Assembly: GCF_022808615.1 (NCBI RefSeq)
Contig: NZ_JAKZKS010000015.1
Coordinates: 1-64,000, forward strand
DNA length: 64,000 nucleotides
Direction of reading: 5' to 3'
Origin: Bacillus sp. FJAT-47783
GTDB lineage: Bacteria > Bacillota > Bacilli > Bacillales > Aeribacillaceae
The translations under genes were made by a program, and so were the position numbers. A model generated the notes under the pieces. The model was not told the DNA's origin. It was given only the letters and a program-made list of their open reading frames with translations, and made no database searches. Positions 15,633 to 23,245 of this stretch are shown piece by piece. Each line of letters begins with the position of its first letter. Positions within the stretch are counted from its first letter, which is position 1.

Positions 15633-15671
15633 AAAAAGCTTGGTAAATATACATTTGCCATGCTTTTTTTG
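15633..15671 (+). terminator. terminator after the RQC gene
   Basis: AAAAAGCTTGG can pair with CCATGCTTTTTTT (one mismatch) across an A+T loop. It separates the RQC gene from the Rpn nuclease gene. Confidence 0.65.
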
Positions 15672-15744
15672 GTTGATTAACATTTCAAAGTAGAATATAC
15701 TATAGATATAAGAACAAATGTTCTGTAAAAAAGGAGGCTAATTG

Positions 15745-16689
15745 ATGCGTGCAGTTGATCATGATCGCTTATTCAAAGAGCTCATTTCAAACTTTTTTGA
15801 AGAATTTATTCTTTTGTTTTTCCCAAAGGTGTATGAGCACATTGACTTTCGGTACATAAACTTTTTATCGGAAGAAATTTATACAGATGTAACAGCAGGT
15901 GAGAAATATCGAGTCGATTTGTTAGTTCAAACGAAGTTAAAAGGAGAAGATGGACTCATTGTAATCCATATAGAATCACAGAACTATGTTCAAAAAAACT
16001 TTAACGAACGAATGTTTTTGTATTTTAGTCGTTTATATGAAAAATATCGCACGAAAATCCTTCCAATTACAATCTTCAGCTATGATTCAATCCGAAATGA
16101 ACCACAAATGTTTTCAATTCAATTTCCGTTTATGGATGTCCTGCAATTTCATTATTTAACGATAGAGCTAAAAAAACAAAATTGGCGCCGTTACTTACAA
16201 AGTGGAAACCCAGTTGCTTCAGCTCTATTGAGCAAAATGGGGTATACTAAAAGGGAACGAGTACAAGTAAAAATAGAATTCTTAAAAATGTTAGTACGTA
16301 TGGAGCTAGATCCTGCGAAACAACAGTTAATCATAGGCTTTTTTGAAACCTATCTAAAACTTTCGGAGCAAGAAGAAGAACAGCTAAATCGTGAGGTGAA
16401 AAAGATGCATAGAAAGGAAGGGGAGAAAATAATGGAGATGATCACTTCTTATGAAAAGAAAGGAATAGAAAAAGGAATAGAAAAAGGAATAGAGAAAGGA
16501 ATAGAAAAAGGAATAGAAAAAGGAATAGAGAAAGGAATAGAGAAAGGAATAGAAAAAGGAAAAGAAACTGTTGCTGAAAAGATGCTTTTAAAGGGGTACG
16601 ACATCGAAACGATTGTAGAAATAACGGAAATATCCGAGGAGGAAATTAAAAAAATAAAAAAGAAAATGAACGCTAACGATCATTCGTGA
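15745..16689 (+). CDS. Rpn-type PD-(D/E)XK nuclease (putative 'transposase' family), full length
   Basis: 314 residues from ATG 15745 behind AAGGAGG. The N-terminal 200 residues are a PD-(D/E)XK nuclease: FLSEEIYTDVT, YRVDLLV (Asp58), IVIHIESQ (Glu77-x-Gln79), then LYEKYRTKILPI. Related Rpn proteins cut DNA and promote recombination or block phage. The C-terminus (from about residue 215) is a helical tail with eight exact GIEK repeats (12-bp unit, 16462-16557). Within it, ATG 16405 (AGGTGA upstream) and ATG 16432 (GGAAGGGGAG upstream) could start a small separate tail protein, as described for RpnS antitoxins. A second, independent copy of the tail follows at 16832. Confidence 0.88.
   Translation: MRAVDHDRLFKELISNFFEEFILLFFPKVYEHIDFRYINFLSEEIYTDVTAGEKYRVDLLVQTKLKGEDGLIVIHIESQNYVQKNFNERMFLYFSRLYEKYRTKILPITIFSYDSIRNEPQMFSIQFPFMDVLQFHYLTIELKKQNWRRYLQSGNPVASALLSKMGYTKRERVQVKIEFLKMLVRMELDPAKQQLIIGFFETYLKLSEQEEEQLNREVKKMHRKEGEKIMEMITSYEKKGIEKGIEKGIEKGIEKGIEKGIEKGIEKGIEKGKETVAEKMLLKGYDIETIVEITEISEEEIKKIKKKMNANDHS
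16405..16689 (+). promoter_or_regulatory. internal in-frame translation start for an RpnS-like tail protein
   Basis: Inside the nuclease gene, AGGTGA-AAAAG-ATG (start 16405) and, stronger, GGAAGGGGAG-AAAATA-ATG (start 16432) lie in frame with the tail. Either would yield an 86- to 95-residue protein (MEMITSYEKKG..., GIEK repeats, HTH-like end). In E. coli, separately translated Rpn C-terminal domains block the full-length toxin. Translation here is inferred from ribosome-site quality only. Confidence 0.5.
16462..16557 (+). repeat. 8 x 12-bp coding minisatellite (GIEK)
   Basis: Eight units of GGAATAGA(A/G)AAA in frame, encoding Gly-Ile-Glu-Lys. The second copy of the tail has six units (16889-16960). 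Only the A/G third position varies, so copy-number change by slippage is likely. Confidence 0.95.
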
Positions 16690-16737
16690 TGTGATATTTT
16701 GAGTGATTATCGGTTCATCGTGAAAACAACAGCAAAT

Positions 16738-16812
16738 TCCACTCTTAATAGGCAGTAAGACCCCCACCTCAAGATTCTCTAGTAAGCAAGGACGATAGGT
16801 GGGGGAACAGCT
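16738..16812 (+). repeat. dispersed structured repeat, copy D (left half)
   Basis: CCACTCTTAATAGGCAGTAAG then ACCCCCACCTCAAGATT and ATAGGTGGGGGAACAGCT follow copy A closely, including the CCACCT/AGGTGG stem. It then breaks off at ACAGCT, which is shared by copy A (GGGACAGCTGCC) and by the Rpn tail (GAACAGCTAAATC). The duplicated Rpn tail begins there, suggesting a microhomology join. Confidence 0.55.
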
Positions 16813-16831
16813 AAATCGTGAGGTGAAAAAG

Positions 16832-17086
16832 ATGCATAGAAAGGAAGGAGAGAAAATAATGGAGATGATCACTTCTTATGAAAAGAAAGGAATAGAAAAA
16901 GGAATAGAAAAAGGAATAGAGAAAGGAATAGAAAAAGGAATAGAGAAAGGAATAGAAAAAGGAAAAGAAACTGTTGCTGAAAAGATGCTTTTAAAGGGGT
17001 ACGACATCGAAACGATAATAGAAATAACAGAATTATCCGAGGAGGAAATTAAAAAAATAAAGTTAGAAATGAAAAAGGATGAATGA
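16832..17086 (+). CDS. stand-alone Rpn C-terminal tail (RpnS-like, candidate antitoxin)
   Basis: 84 residues from ATG 16832 (AGGTGA upstream) or 75 from ATG 16859 (GGAAGGAGAG upstream). It is a duplicate of the tail of the preceding nuclease: same MHRKEGEKIMEMITSYEKK start, six instead of eight GIEK repeats, and a slightly different end (EITELSEEEIKKIKLEMKKDE, where the parent has EITEISEEEIKKIKKKM). The nuclease domain is absent; the upstream join is to repeat copy D. It keeps ribosome sites, so a small helical protein able to pair with the nuclease tail is plausible. Neither expression nor an inhibitory role can be shown from sequence. Confidence 0.65.
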   Translation: MHRKEGEKIMEMITSYEKKGIEKGIEKGIEKGIEKGIEKGIEKGKETVAEKMLLKGYDIETIIEITELSEEEIKKIKLEMKKDE

Positions 17087-17271
17087 TGGACATTGTAAGA
17101 TGAGACGAGATTTCCAAGATGTTTTTATATGCAATAGCCCGTTTTGTGTTTTCTTTCATTAAATGATGTACGTCCTTCTAAAGGCTATGCGCCTCAATTT
17201 GCCCGTTAAGCTTGTTATACGTTATTTTTCTTCAGGTCAGCCAAAAAGTAGAGGGGGAGACCCCCGTTTTA
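17087..17271. other. spacer between Rpn tail copy and histidine kinase
   Basis: Convergent gene ends. GGGGGAGACCCCC (about 17253-17265) followed by GTTTT could act as a short terminator for the plus-strand transcript. Nothing else is apparent. Confidence 0.35.
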
Positions 17272-18633
17272 TCAATTCTGAGTCAGTGGCAACTGAATGA
17301 TAAAACGGCAGCCTGCTTTATAAGTTGGATCTAGTGTAATAGTACCTTGATGTTTTTCAATGATTTTTTTCGTAATGGCTAAGCCAAGGCCTGTCCCGCC
17401 GTTTTTTACGTTTCTTGCGCTATCGATACGGACAAACGGTTCGAAAATCGATTCGTGAAGCTCTATCGGAATTCCCTTTCCTTTGTCCTCCATAATGAGA
17501 ATGGCGCTGTTTTGTTCTTCTTTCAGAGTAATTCGTATCGACTTTTCACTATACTCCATACTATTGTTAAGTAAATTGCTAATTGCTCTCTCTAGTTTTT
17601 CTCGATTGACCTTGACATATAGCGGTTGTTCAGGAAGATCGAATTCGTAATCTATGTTTCTTTCTTCGAATTCATCCACATACGTATGGAGCATTAAGCG
17701 CAACCACTCGGATAAATCACACTTATCTAATGAAAATACAGTTTCTTGCATGTCCATATGAGACAGCTCGAATAAATCTTGAAACAGTTTGTTTGCGCGC
17801 TTACTATTGTTTACAATGATTTGAAGATATTTATTTCGATCTTCCTCATTTAAATCATTTATTTGGAGCAACGTATCAGCATACCCTTGAATATTCGTTA
17901 ACGGTGTTTTTAAATCATGGGAAATATCTAATATAAGTTGTTTGCGATTCGATTCTGATTTTTCACGTAAGCGTATTTCTTTGTGAATTTTTTGTGCCAT
18001 ATCGTTGATGGCCTCTTTTAATTCATTTAGCTCCCGATTGGCTTGAAATTGAATCGTTGTATTATAATTTCCGGATGAGATGGAGCGAATGCCGCCAAGT
18101 AGCTTTTGGATCGGTTGAATTATTTGAATGGATGTACGCTTTACATAAACCATCAACACGATTATTAGACTGGCAATAAAAAAAACGGTAGTGAAAATAA
18201 AAACATCATCAAGCGTCATAGTCGAATTAACTTCTGGAAAATACAATAGTAAAAAATTTTCGTCATTCTTTGGTATATATAAATTGATAGAATTAGAATG
18301 ATTGCTTTCTCTTAATAACTCTTTTTGATCATAAGCAAAGCCAATAGGATGATCGCTATTATATTGAGCCAACACTTTATTTTCTGGGCTAATATATTCA
18401 ATATAAGCATTGCTTGGAAGTCCACTAAGTGAAAAGGCTTCTTCTATTCCGAATGTTTTCATATCTACATAAATGTTCTCTACAAAATCATCATCTACCT
18501 CTTCATACATCGATTCGACATAAATATAGTTAGCAATGGAAGTCACCCCGACTAAAGAAAGTAAAATGAAAAATAAAAGAGCATAATTTGTGAAAAATTG
18601 TTTCGTAATCGATGGTGCTTTTTTATGAACCAT
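17272..18633 (-). CDS. two-component sensor histidine kinase
   Basis: 453 residues. Membrane kinase with TM1 about 17-37, an extracellular sensor of about 105 residues, TM2 about 144-164, a HAMP linker to about 220, HisKA with His239 in LILDISHDLKTPLTNIQGY, and an HATPase domain (N box NLLNNSMEYS, G boxes DKGKGIP and GGTGLGLAI). It autophosphorylates and passes phosphate to the regulator encoded just upstream, which it overlaps by 11 bp. The signal is unknown. The divergent metalloprotease-like gene is a likely target of the pair. Confidence 0.92.
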   Translation of the reverse strand: MVHKKAPSITKQFFTNYALLFFILLSLVGVTSIANYIYVESMYEEVDDDFVENIYVDMKTFGIEEAFSLSGLPSNAYIEYISPENKVLAQYNSDHPIGFAYDQKELLRESNHSNSINLYIPKNDENFLLLYFPEVNSTMTLDDVFIFTTVFFIASLIIVLMVYVKRTSIQIIQPIQKLLGGIRSISSGNYNTTIQFQANRELNELKEAINDMAQKIHKEIRLREKSESNRKQLILDISHDLKTPLTNIQGYADTLLQINDLNEEDRNKYLQIIVNNSKRANKLFQDLFELSHMDMQETVFSLDKCDLSEWLRLMLHTYVDEFEERNIDYEFDLPEQPLYVKVNREKLERAISNLLNNSMEYSEKSIRITLKEEQNSAILIMEDKGKGIPIELHESIFEPFVRIDSARNVKNGGTGLGLAITKKIIEKHQGTITLDPTYKAGCRFIIQLPLTQN

Positions 18634-19318
18634 GGCGATCCATCCTATACCCTAACCCCTTTACCGTTTTAATATAAGTTGGGTGTTTAGGATCATCTTC
18701 GATTTTTTCACGTAAGCGACTGATATGGACCATGATCGTATTGCTATCACCGAAGTAGGGCTCATCCCACACAAGCTCATACAGTTGTGTTTTCGTATAT
18801 AGCCTTCCGATATTCTTCATCAAAATAGATAAAAGTTTTAGTTCTTTCGGTTTCAAATCAAGGAATATGCCATTTTTCTTTACAGTTACGTTGAATGGAT
18901 CAAATTCAAGAGCTCCGTTGACGATGAGGGTAGGCTCTTCTTTTCGACCGTATTGTGTGTAACGACGAATTTGTGCCTGAACGCGAGAGACGAGTTCGAT
19001 AATGCTAAACGGTTTGACGACATAATCGTCAGCTCCTAGCCCAAGACCGAGCACTTTATCTTCGTCTTGTCCTCTAGCTGTAAGCATAATTACAGGCACT
19101 TTATGCGTGTTGCGCACCTCTTGTAATACTTGAAATCCGTCCATTTTTGGCATCATCACATCAAGAATTAATAAATCCGGCGTCTTTTTTTGAAATTGTT
19201 TTAGCACCTCTAGTCCATCAAATGCTTGAAATACTTGATAACCTTCTTTTCTTAAATGAAGGGCCACTAAATGATTAATATCCTCGTCATCTTCGGCAAT
19301 GAAAATGAAATTTGACAT
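18623..19318 (-). CDS. OmpR/PhoB-family response regulator
   Basis: 231 residues. Receiver domain with acidic pocket (EDDED at 9-13), phospho-acceptor Asp53 in LLILDVMMP, Thr in MLTARG and Lys in VVKPFS; then a winged-helix DNA-binding domain ending YIKTVKGLGYRMD. It starts at an ATG with GGAGG upstream on the minus strand and overlaps the kinase gene, forming an operon. A direct repeat with 11-bp period at 19386-19402 in the divergent spacer is a candidate binding site. Confidence 0.94.
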   Translation of the reverse strand: MSNFIFIAEDDEDINHLVALHLRKEGYQVFQAFDGLEVLKQFQKKTPDLLILDVMMPKMDGFQVLQEVRNTHKVPVIMLTARGQDEDKVLGLGLGADDYVVKPFSIIELVSRVQAQIRRYTQYGRKEEPTLIVNGALEFDPFNVTVKKNGIFLDLKPKELKLLSILMKNIGRLYTKTQLYELVWDEPYFGDSNTIMVHISRLREKIEDDPKHPTYIKTVKGLGYRMDRHGS

Positions 19319-19385
19319 AAGGAACCTCCATGTTACAAATTTTTCTTTCTTATCATATCATGGAAATGTTTTTCGACAAGGATAT

Positions 19386-19402
19386 TTAAGGATTATGTAA
19401 GG
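19386..19402 (+). promoter_or_regulatory. direct repeat, candidate response-regulator site
   Basis: TTAAGG (19386-19391) and GTAAGG (19397-19402) repeat with an 11-bp period, the usual layout for OmpR-family regulators. It lies upstream of a TATAAT (19434-19439) that precedes the metalloprotease-like gene, so activation from here would be geometrically normal. Confidence 0.4.
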
Positions 19403-19433
19403 TTCGGTTATGTTTTGTTTTAGTTTACCTTTA

Positions 19434-19439
19434 TATAAT
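19434..19439 (+). promoter_or_regulatory. -10 box of the metalloprotease-like gene
   Basis: TATAAT lies 37 bp before the ATG at 19476. The -35 region (TGTTTT) is poor, as expected if an activator such as the adjacent response regulator is needed. Confidence 0.4.
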
Positions 19440-19475
19440 GGCAACAAAGATCGTAAAGAGAGAGGAGATAAACGT

Positions 19476-20483
19476 ATGAAAACAAGAATAATAGCGATAA
19501 TTGGTGTTATAACAGCTAGTCTTTTTTTAGGAAGTATATTTATTCAAAAGACAAGTGGTGATGAGAAACCCCTTGAGAAAGCGGAAAGCTATCACGCAAA
19601 AAGTAATGAAGAAAATGATGGTGAATTGTATGAACCATTTTTCACTGAGGAAGAAAGAAAAGAGTTGAAATCAATTTTTCAAGAAATTATTCAGCTTGAA
19701 GAAAAAGGAGATCGTGAAGCTTCCGAAGAATATTGGGCAGAATTTGAATCTGTTGTGAGTGATTTAACAGGAGAGTTGGCTTCGGATGAAGAACAAGACG
19801 ATGAATTTAATGAAGAAAGGACATATCAAGTAAAAAATGGCAAGATCGATTTTGAAAAAGATGAACAGCACCAACAAATTTGGAGTTATGTAACGAAGAT
19901 TGTTCCTGAAAAAATTATGAGTCGCATAACGAGCTTCGAAGTTGGGACAGATGGAAAAGATGAAATGTTAGCATACGTTGTGCCGAATGACGACACGAAT
20001 CAAACATGGCTACTTGGAGTGGATAAAAAAGATGCCTTTGATTCAAAGGGCAAACTAGTAATAAAAGATATACAAGATACCATTATTCATGAATTAGGCC
20101 ACATTATGACGTTAAATGATACACAAATGCAAGATGTAGAAGAAGATACCAAGACGTATACAACGGACGAAGGCACTTTAAAAAAGGACGCTTATTTAAA
20201 TCAATTTTACGAAACGTTCTGGAAGGACATTCATGAAGAGTGGAAAAAGGCCATGGAAGCTGAAAGTGATGAAGCAATGAATCAGTTTTATGAAAAACAT
20301 AAGTCGAAGTTTATATCAGAATATGCTATGACGAATCCAGAAGAAGACATAGCTGAGTCATTTATGCGATTCATTGTCGATGAGAAGCCAAAGGGAGACA
20401 CAATGGCAGAAGAAAAAATACGCTTTTTCTATCAATTTGATGAGCTCGTTAAATTGAGGAAAGAGATGAGAGAGAAGCTTTGA
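19476..20483 (+). CDS. secreted or membrane-anchored zinc metalloprotease-like protein
   Basis: 335 residues from ATG 19476 (AGAGAGGAGA upstream; an earlier in-frame ATG lacks a ribosome site). An N-terminal hydrophobic segment (5-23) acts as signal or anchor; the rest is acidic and extracytoplasmic. DTIIHELGHIM has the HExxH zinc motif (His205, Glu206, His209) and NPEEDIAESFMRFI downstream could supply a third ligand. It is divergent from a two-component operon with an 11-bp-period repeat between, so regulation by that system is likely. Exact family not recognised. Confidence 0.82.
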   Translation: MKTRIIAIIGVITASLFLGSIFIQKTSGDEKPLEKAESYHAKSNEENDGELYEPFFTEEERKELKSIFQEIIQLEEKGDREASEEYWAEFESVVSDLTGELASDEEQDDEFNEERTYQVKNGKIDFEKDEQHQQIWSYVTKIVPEKIMSRITSFEVGTDGKDEMLAYVVPNDDTNQTWLLGVDKKDAFDSKGKLVIKDIQDTIIHELGHIMTLNDTQMQDVEEDTKTYTTDEGTLKKDAYLNQFYETFWKDIHEEWKKAMEAESDEAMNQFYEKHKSKFISEYAMTNPEEDIAESFMRFIVDEKPKGDTMAEEKIRFFYQFDELVKLRKEMREKL

Positions 20484-20511
20484 ATGGTAGGTTGAAATGT
20501 TATTAAATGGA

Positions 20512-20552
20512 GGCTGTCCCTTTTTACGCTAATTGGGGACAGCTTTTTTTTC
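20512..20552 (+). terminator. terminator of the metalloprotease-like gene
   Basis: GCTGTCCC pairs with GGGGACAGC, followed by eight T. Its outer sequence resembles the hairpins at 12083 and 55489. Confidence 0.9.
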
Positions 20553-21158
20553 GTAAGCAGTAACTTGCTTAAAAATCGATTTAGGGTTCCATAGGGATAG
20601 CCCTTTTTGAATTTGGTTTTTAATATAGGCAAAAAATATATAGGACTATATTTTTTTCATCAACTTGGAAAGTATCGATCGATAGTATTGAGATAGTTAG
20701 TAGGGAAAGTAGTGTTTTTTTCAAGTATAGAACCCCTTTCAACAACCTTAAAATTCCATAAGGATATTAGCACAATTTTATATCGGTGTTCAATAAAAAT
20801 ATCAATTCGTTAAAAATCAATCCCATAGATTTATTTCGTATAGTTGGGGTGTAATTTATGACTACTTCAGAAATTTGAAGTAAAATATTTTTTAAAAATA
20901 TTAATGAATTATAACAATATTCTAAAAATTCGTGTATAATAAACGTGTAATAATAATTAAAAAATTGTAGAGAGGATGTGGTGGGTTAATATAAATAAAA
21001 AATGAGCGGTTGTTCGAAAGGGTGTCTCATAACAAACTGGAGGCTTGTTGAGGCAACATGAGCAATTGTTCGGCATCGATCTAGAAAAAATTCTTTGGAA
21101 ACACTATTGAACTTGAATTAATTTTCATTTGTAAACAAAGGGGTAGTTTGTTTGAATC
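20553..21158. other. long A+T-rich spacer
   Basis: No convincing ORF. TATAAT at 20935-20940 is a possible -10 box for a long leader to the symporter operon. TGAGCGGTTGTTCG (21003-21016) and TGAGCAATTGTTCG (21059-21072) form a 14-bp direct repeat with two mismatches. No known riboswitch pattern fits. Confidence 0.4.
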
Positions 21159-21174
21159 GACTGAACGTTCAGTC
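21159..21174. promoter_or_regulatory. perfect 16-bp palindrome, TetR-type operator candidate
   Basis: GACTGAACGTTCAGTC is a perfect palindrome about 85 bp upstream of the symporter operon. This length and form are typical of TetR-family operators (fatty-acid or efflux regulators). The only TetR gene in the window, at 56748, has a different operator motif, so the cognate regulator is elsewhere. Confidence 0.5.
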
Positions 21175-21205
21175 TAGATTAGTAATTTAATAGTAAAAAC
21201 ACCGA

Positions 21206-21219
21206 TGTAAGCGCTTCAA
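21206..21219 (+). promoter_or_regulatory. cre-like site (imperfect)
   Basis: TGTAAGCGCTTCAA fits the CcpA consensus TGWAANCGNTNWCA except at two 3' positions; its core AAGCGCTT is palindromic. It lies 39 bp before the symporter operon, consistent with carbon catabolite control. Confidence 0.4.
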
Positions 21220-21257
21220 AATATGCGGAAAAACTTTTTCTGAAAAGGTGGGTATTG

Positions 21258-21527
21258 ATGGGAGCTTATAAAAAAGAAGTTTGGTTTACGATTATTTTAT
21301 CTGCTTTGTTTTTAATAGCGGGTCATATGGGGTTATTATTTTCGATTTTTCCAGTAGAAGGTAACTTATTTGGATTTCCAATTATGTATATCGTACCTGT
21401 TTTGGTTGGATGGTTCGGTGTATTTTTCCTAACGCTAATTGCTGGTAAGATAGGCGATCATATCGATAAAGCCATTGAAGAGGAAGACCGAAGAAACCAA
21501 GAAATCCAAGATAAGGAGGTTATCTAA
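21258..21527 (+). CDS. small membrane partner of a sodium:solute symporter
   Basis: 89 residues from ATG 21258 (AAAGGTGGG upstream). Two membrane segments (about 8-30 and 40-64) and an acidic cytosolic tail (HIDKAIEEEDRRNQE). It stands in front of a large SSS-family transporter, where small two-helix subunits (DUF485/DUF997/DUF4212-like) usually sit; the exact family is not certain. It ends two bases before the next ATG, so the proteins are probably made together. Confidence 0.75.
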   Translation: MGAYKKEVWFTIILSALFLIAGHMGLLFSIFPVEGNLFGFPIMYIVPVLVGWFGVFFLTLIAGKIGDHIDKAIEEEDRRNQEIQDKEVI

Positions 21528-21528
21528 T

Positions 21529-23178
21529 ATGGAGCAGCAATCATGGCAATTAGAAAATCCTATCCTTGGCTTAGGTGTAGTGATCGCATCCTTTATATTG
21601 TTTTACATTATTAGTTGGTTTTCAAACAGAGCTAGTAAATCGGTAGAAGATTTGTATGTTGCAGGTGGTGGCGTAGGGCCTGTTAAAAATGGTTTAGCAA
21701 TGGCTTCAACGTATATGAGTTTAGCAACATTTTTAGGAGTAACAGGACTAATCTTAAATTTAAAAGCTCCTTTCGTTTTCATTTGGATACAAATGATTTT
21801 GGCTATTCCATTGATTACAATTATTTACGGAACGTGCCTCCGACGTATGGGCGCATATTCTCCGGCTCACTTCGTTAAGGAAAGGTATGGAAAGTCGGCG
21901 GCCGTGATTGTTGCAATCTGGATGATTTTAATTTCCATAATGTATGCATTAGGACAAATGATTGGAATTGCGAAAACATTTGAAATGCTGTTTGGTATTC
22001 CTTATATGACCGGATTATTTGTAGGTGGACTATTAATTACAGGTTATGTAACGATAGGTGGGATGAGAGGGGCAACAAATAATGCTGCCGTTCAAATGGT
22101 GATTATTGCTTTGATGTTCATCGTTCCTTTAGGCGCGATTATGAAGGCGATGGGTTCAACAGGTTGGTATTTCCCGCCGCTATTATATACGGACATGGTT
22201 CCATCGATGTTACAAGCTGTTCCAGACTTCTTTGATTATCAATTTGGCGTAAAGTGGTATTTTGCAATCATTCCGGCATTAACTTTAGGTTCTTTAGGAC
22301 TTCCTCATCTAGCTATGCGCATCTATACGGCCTCTAGTTTAAAAAGTGCTAGACAAGCAATGGTTTGGTTTGCCCTCATCTTAGGACTTGTTTTTTCAGC
22401 TACATACACCATGGGATTTGCCGGCGTGTTCTTTAATAGTACGAATGGTAATATCATCTCTGCAGCTGATGCGGATAAATTAACGATTATTTTAAATCTT
22501 GTCTATAACCCTGAATGGGTAACGGCTCTCGTAATTGCAGGAGCGATTTCAGCTGGTATTTCTACTCTTAGTGGGAATTTATTAGCAATTGGTGCTTTAC
22601 TTTCACAAGATATTATTACAACGCTAATGCCAAATATAACAACGAAAACAAAAATACGTATTGGCTATATTGCCATTGCTTTAGGTGGGATTGTTAGTAT
22701 TTTATTAGCCATCAAGCCACCATCATTTCTTGTCGTTAGTATTCTTTGGGCGTTTGGATTAGCAGCTGTCACAAATGCGCCAATTATCCTCATGGGTGTT
22801 TGGTGGAAGAGTGCGAATAAATATGGGGCGATTGCTTCAGTTGTTATATCAGGCTTATTATATATTGTTGTTTCACCATTTGTATTCCCGAGTATTGTCG
22901 TAAGTGGTCATGCTTTAACAGATAGCCTTGGTTTATCAGGTGCTATGCTATGTGTTCCGGTAGCATTTATCATTTTAGTTGTCGTGTCCATGATTACGAA
23001 TAAAATGCCAAGCTTACAAACTAAGTTAACAACAAAGCAGGATCATAAACTAATCGAACGTATTCACGGGTGGAGTGATGTGAATCCAGCAAGATACAAT
23101 AGTTTAGTCGGTGCGATGATTGTTTTAGTCGTTAGCACATTAACAATCATTTGGGCCATTTCTCCATGGCATTTTTAA
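21529..23178 (+). CDS. sodium:solute symporter (SSS family)
   Basis: 549 residues, about 13 membrane segments. The start at ATG 21529 follows ATAAGGAGG; a longer frame upstream overlaps the previous gene and is rejected. SSS features include VEDLYVAGGGVGPVKNGLAMAS near TM1-2, YSPAHFVKERYGK, and the GISTLSGNLLAIGALLSQD region typical of the Na2 site. It imports an organic solute with Na+ (acetate, pantothenate, proline and sugars are all handled by relatives); the substrate is not readable. Operon with the small membrane protein; ends at a strong terminator. Confidence 0.9.
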   Translation: MEQQSWQLENPILGLGVVIASFILFYIISWFSNRASKSVEDLYVAGGGVGPVKNGLAMASTYMSLATFLGVTGLILNLKAPFVFIWIQMILAIPLITIIYGTCLRRMGAYSPAHFVKERYGKSAAVIVAIWMILISIMYALGQMIGIAKTFEMLFGIPYMTGLFVGGLLITGYVTIGGMRGATNNAAVQMVIIALMFIVPLGAIMKAMGSTGWYFPPLLYTDMVPSMLQAVPDFFDYQFGVKWYFAIIPALTLGSLGLPHLAMRIYTASSLKSARQAMVWFALILGLVFSATYTMGFAGVFFNSTNGNIISAADADKLTIILNLVYNPEWVTALVIAGAISAGISTLSGNLLAIGALLSQDIITTLMPNITTKTKIRIGYIAIALGGIVSILLAIKPPSFLVVSILWAFGLAAVTNAPIILMGVWWKSANKYGAIASVVISGLLYIVVSPFVFPSIVVSGHALTDSLGLSGAMLCVPVAFIILVVVSMITNKMPSLQTKLTTKQDHKLIERIHGWSDVNPARYNSLVGAMIVLVVSTLTIIWAISPWHF

Positions 23179-23182
23179 TAGG

Positions 23183-23211
23183 AAAAGGTGAAGGTTTCCT
23201 TCACCTTTTTA
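23183..23211 (+). terminator. terminator of the symporter operon
   Basis: AAAAGGTGAAGG pairs perfectly with CCTTCACCTTTTT around a TTT loop. Confidence 0.95.
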
Positions 23212-23245
23212 TCCGTACATCTTTACATTCAAAGCAGGTGAGTAC

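Noticed and set aside
16462-16960. CRISPR-like or non-coding tandem repeats
   Set aside because: The 12-bp units are in frame and code for GIEK within two helical tails.
20900-21160. T-box or other known riboswitch before the symporter operon
   Set aside because: A direct repeat TGAGC-N2-TTGTTCG is present, but there is no T-box sequence, no antiterminator/terminator pair and no known aptamer pattern.
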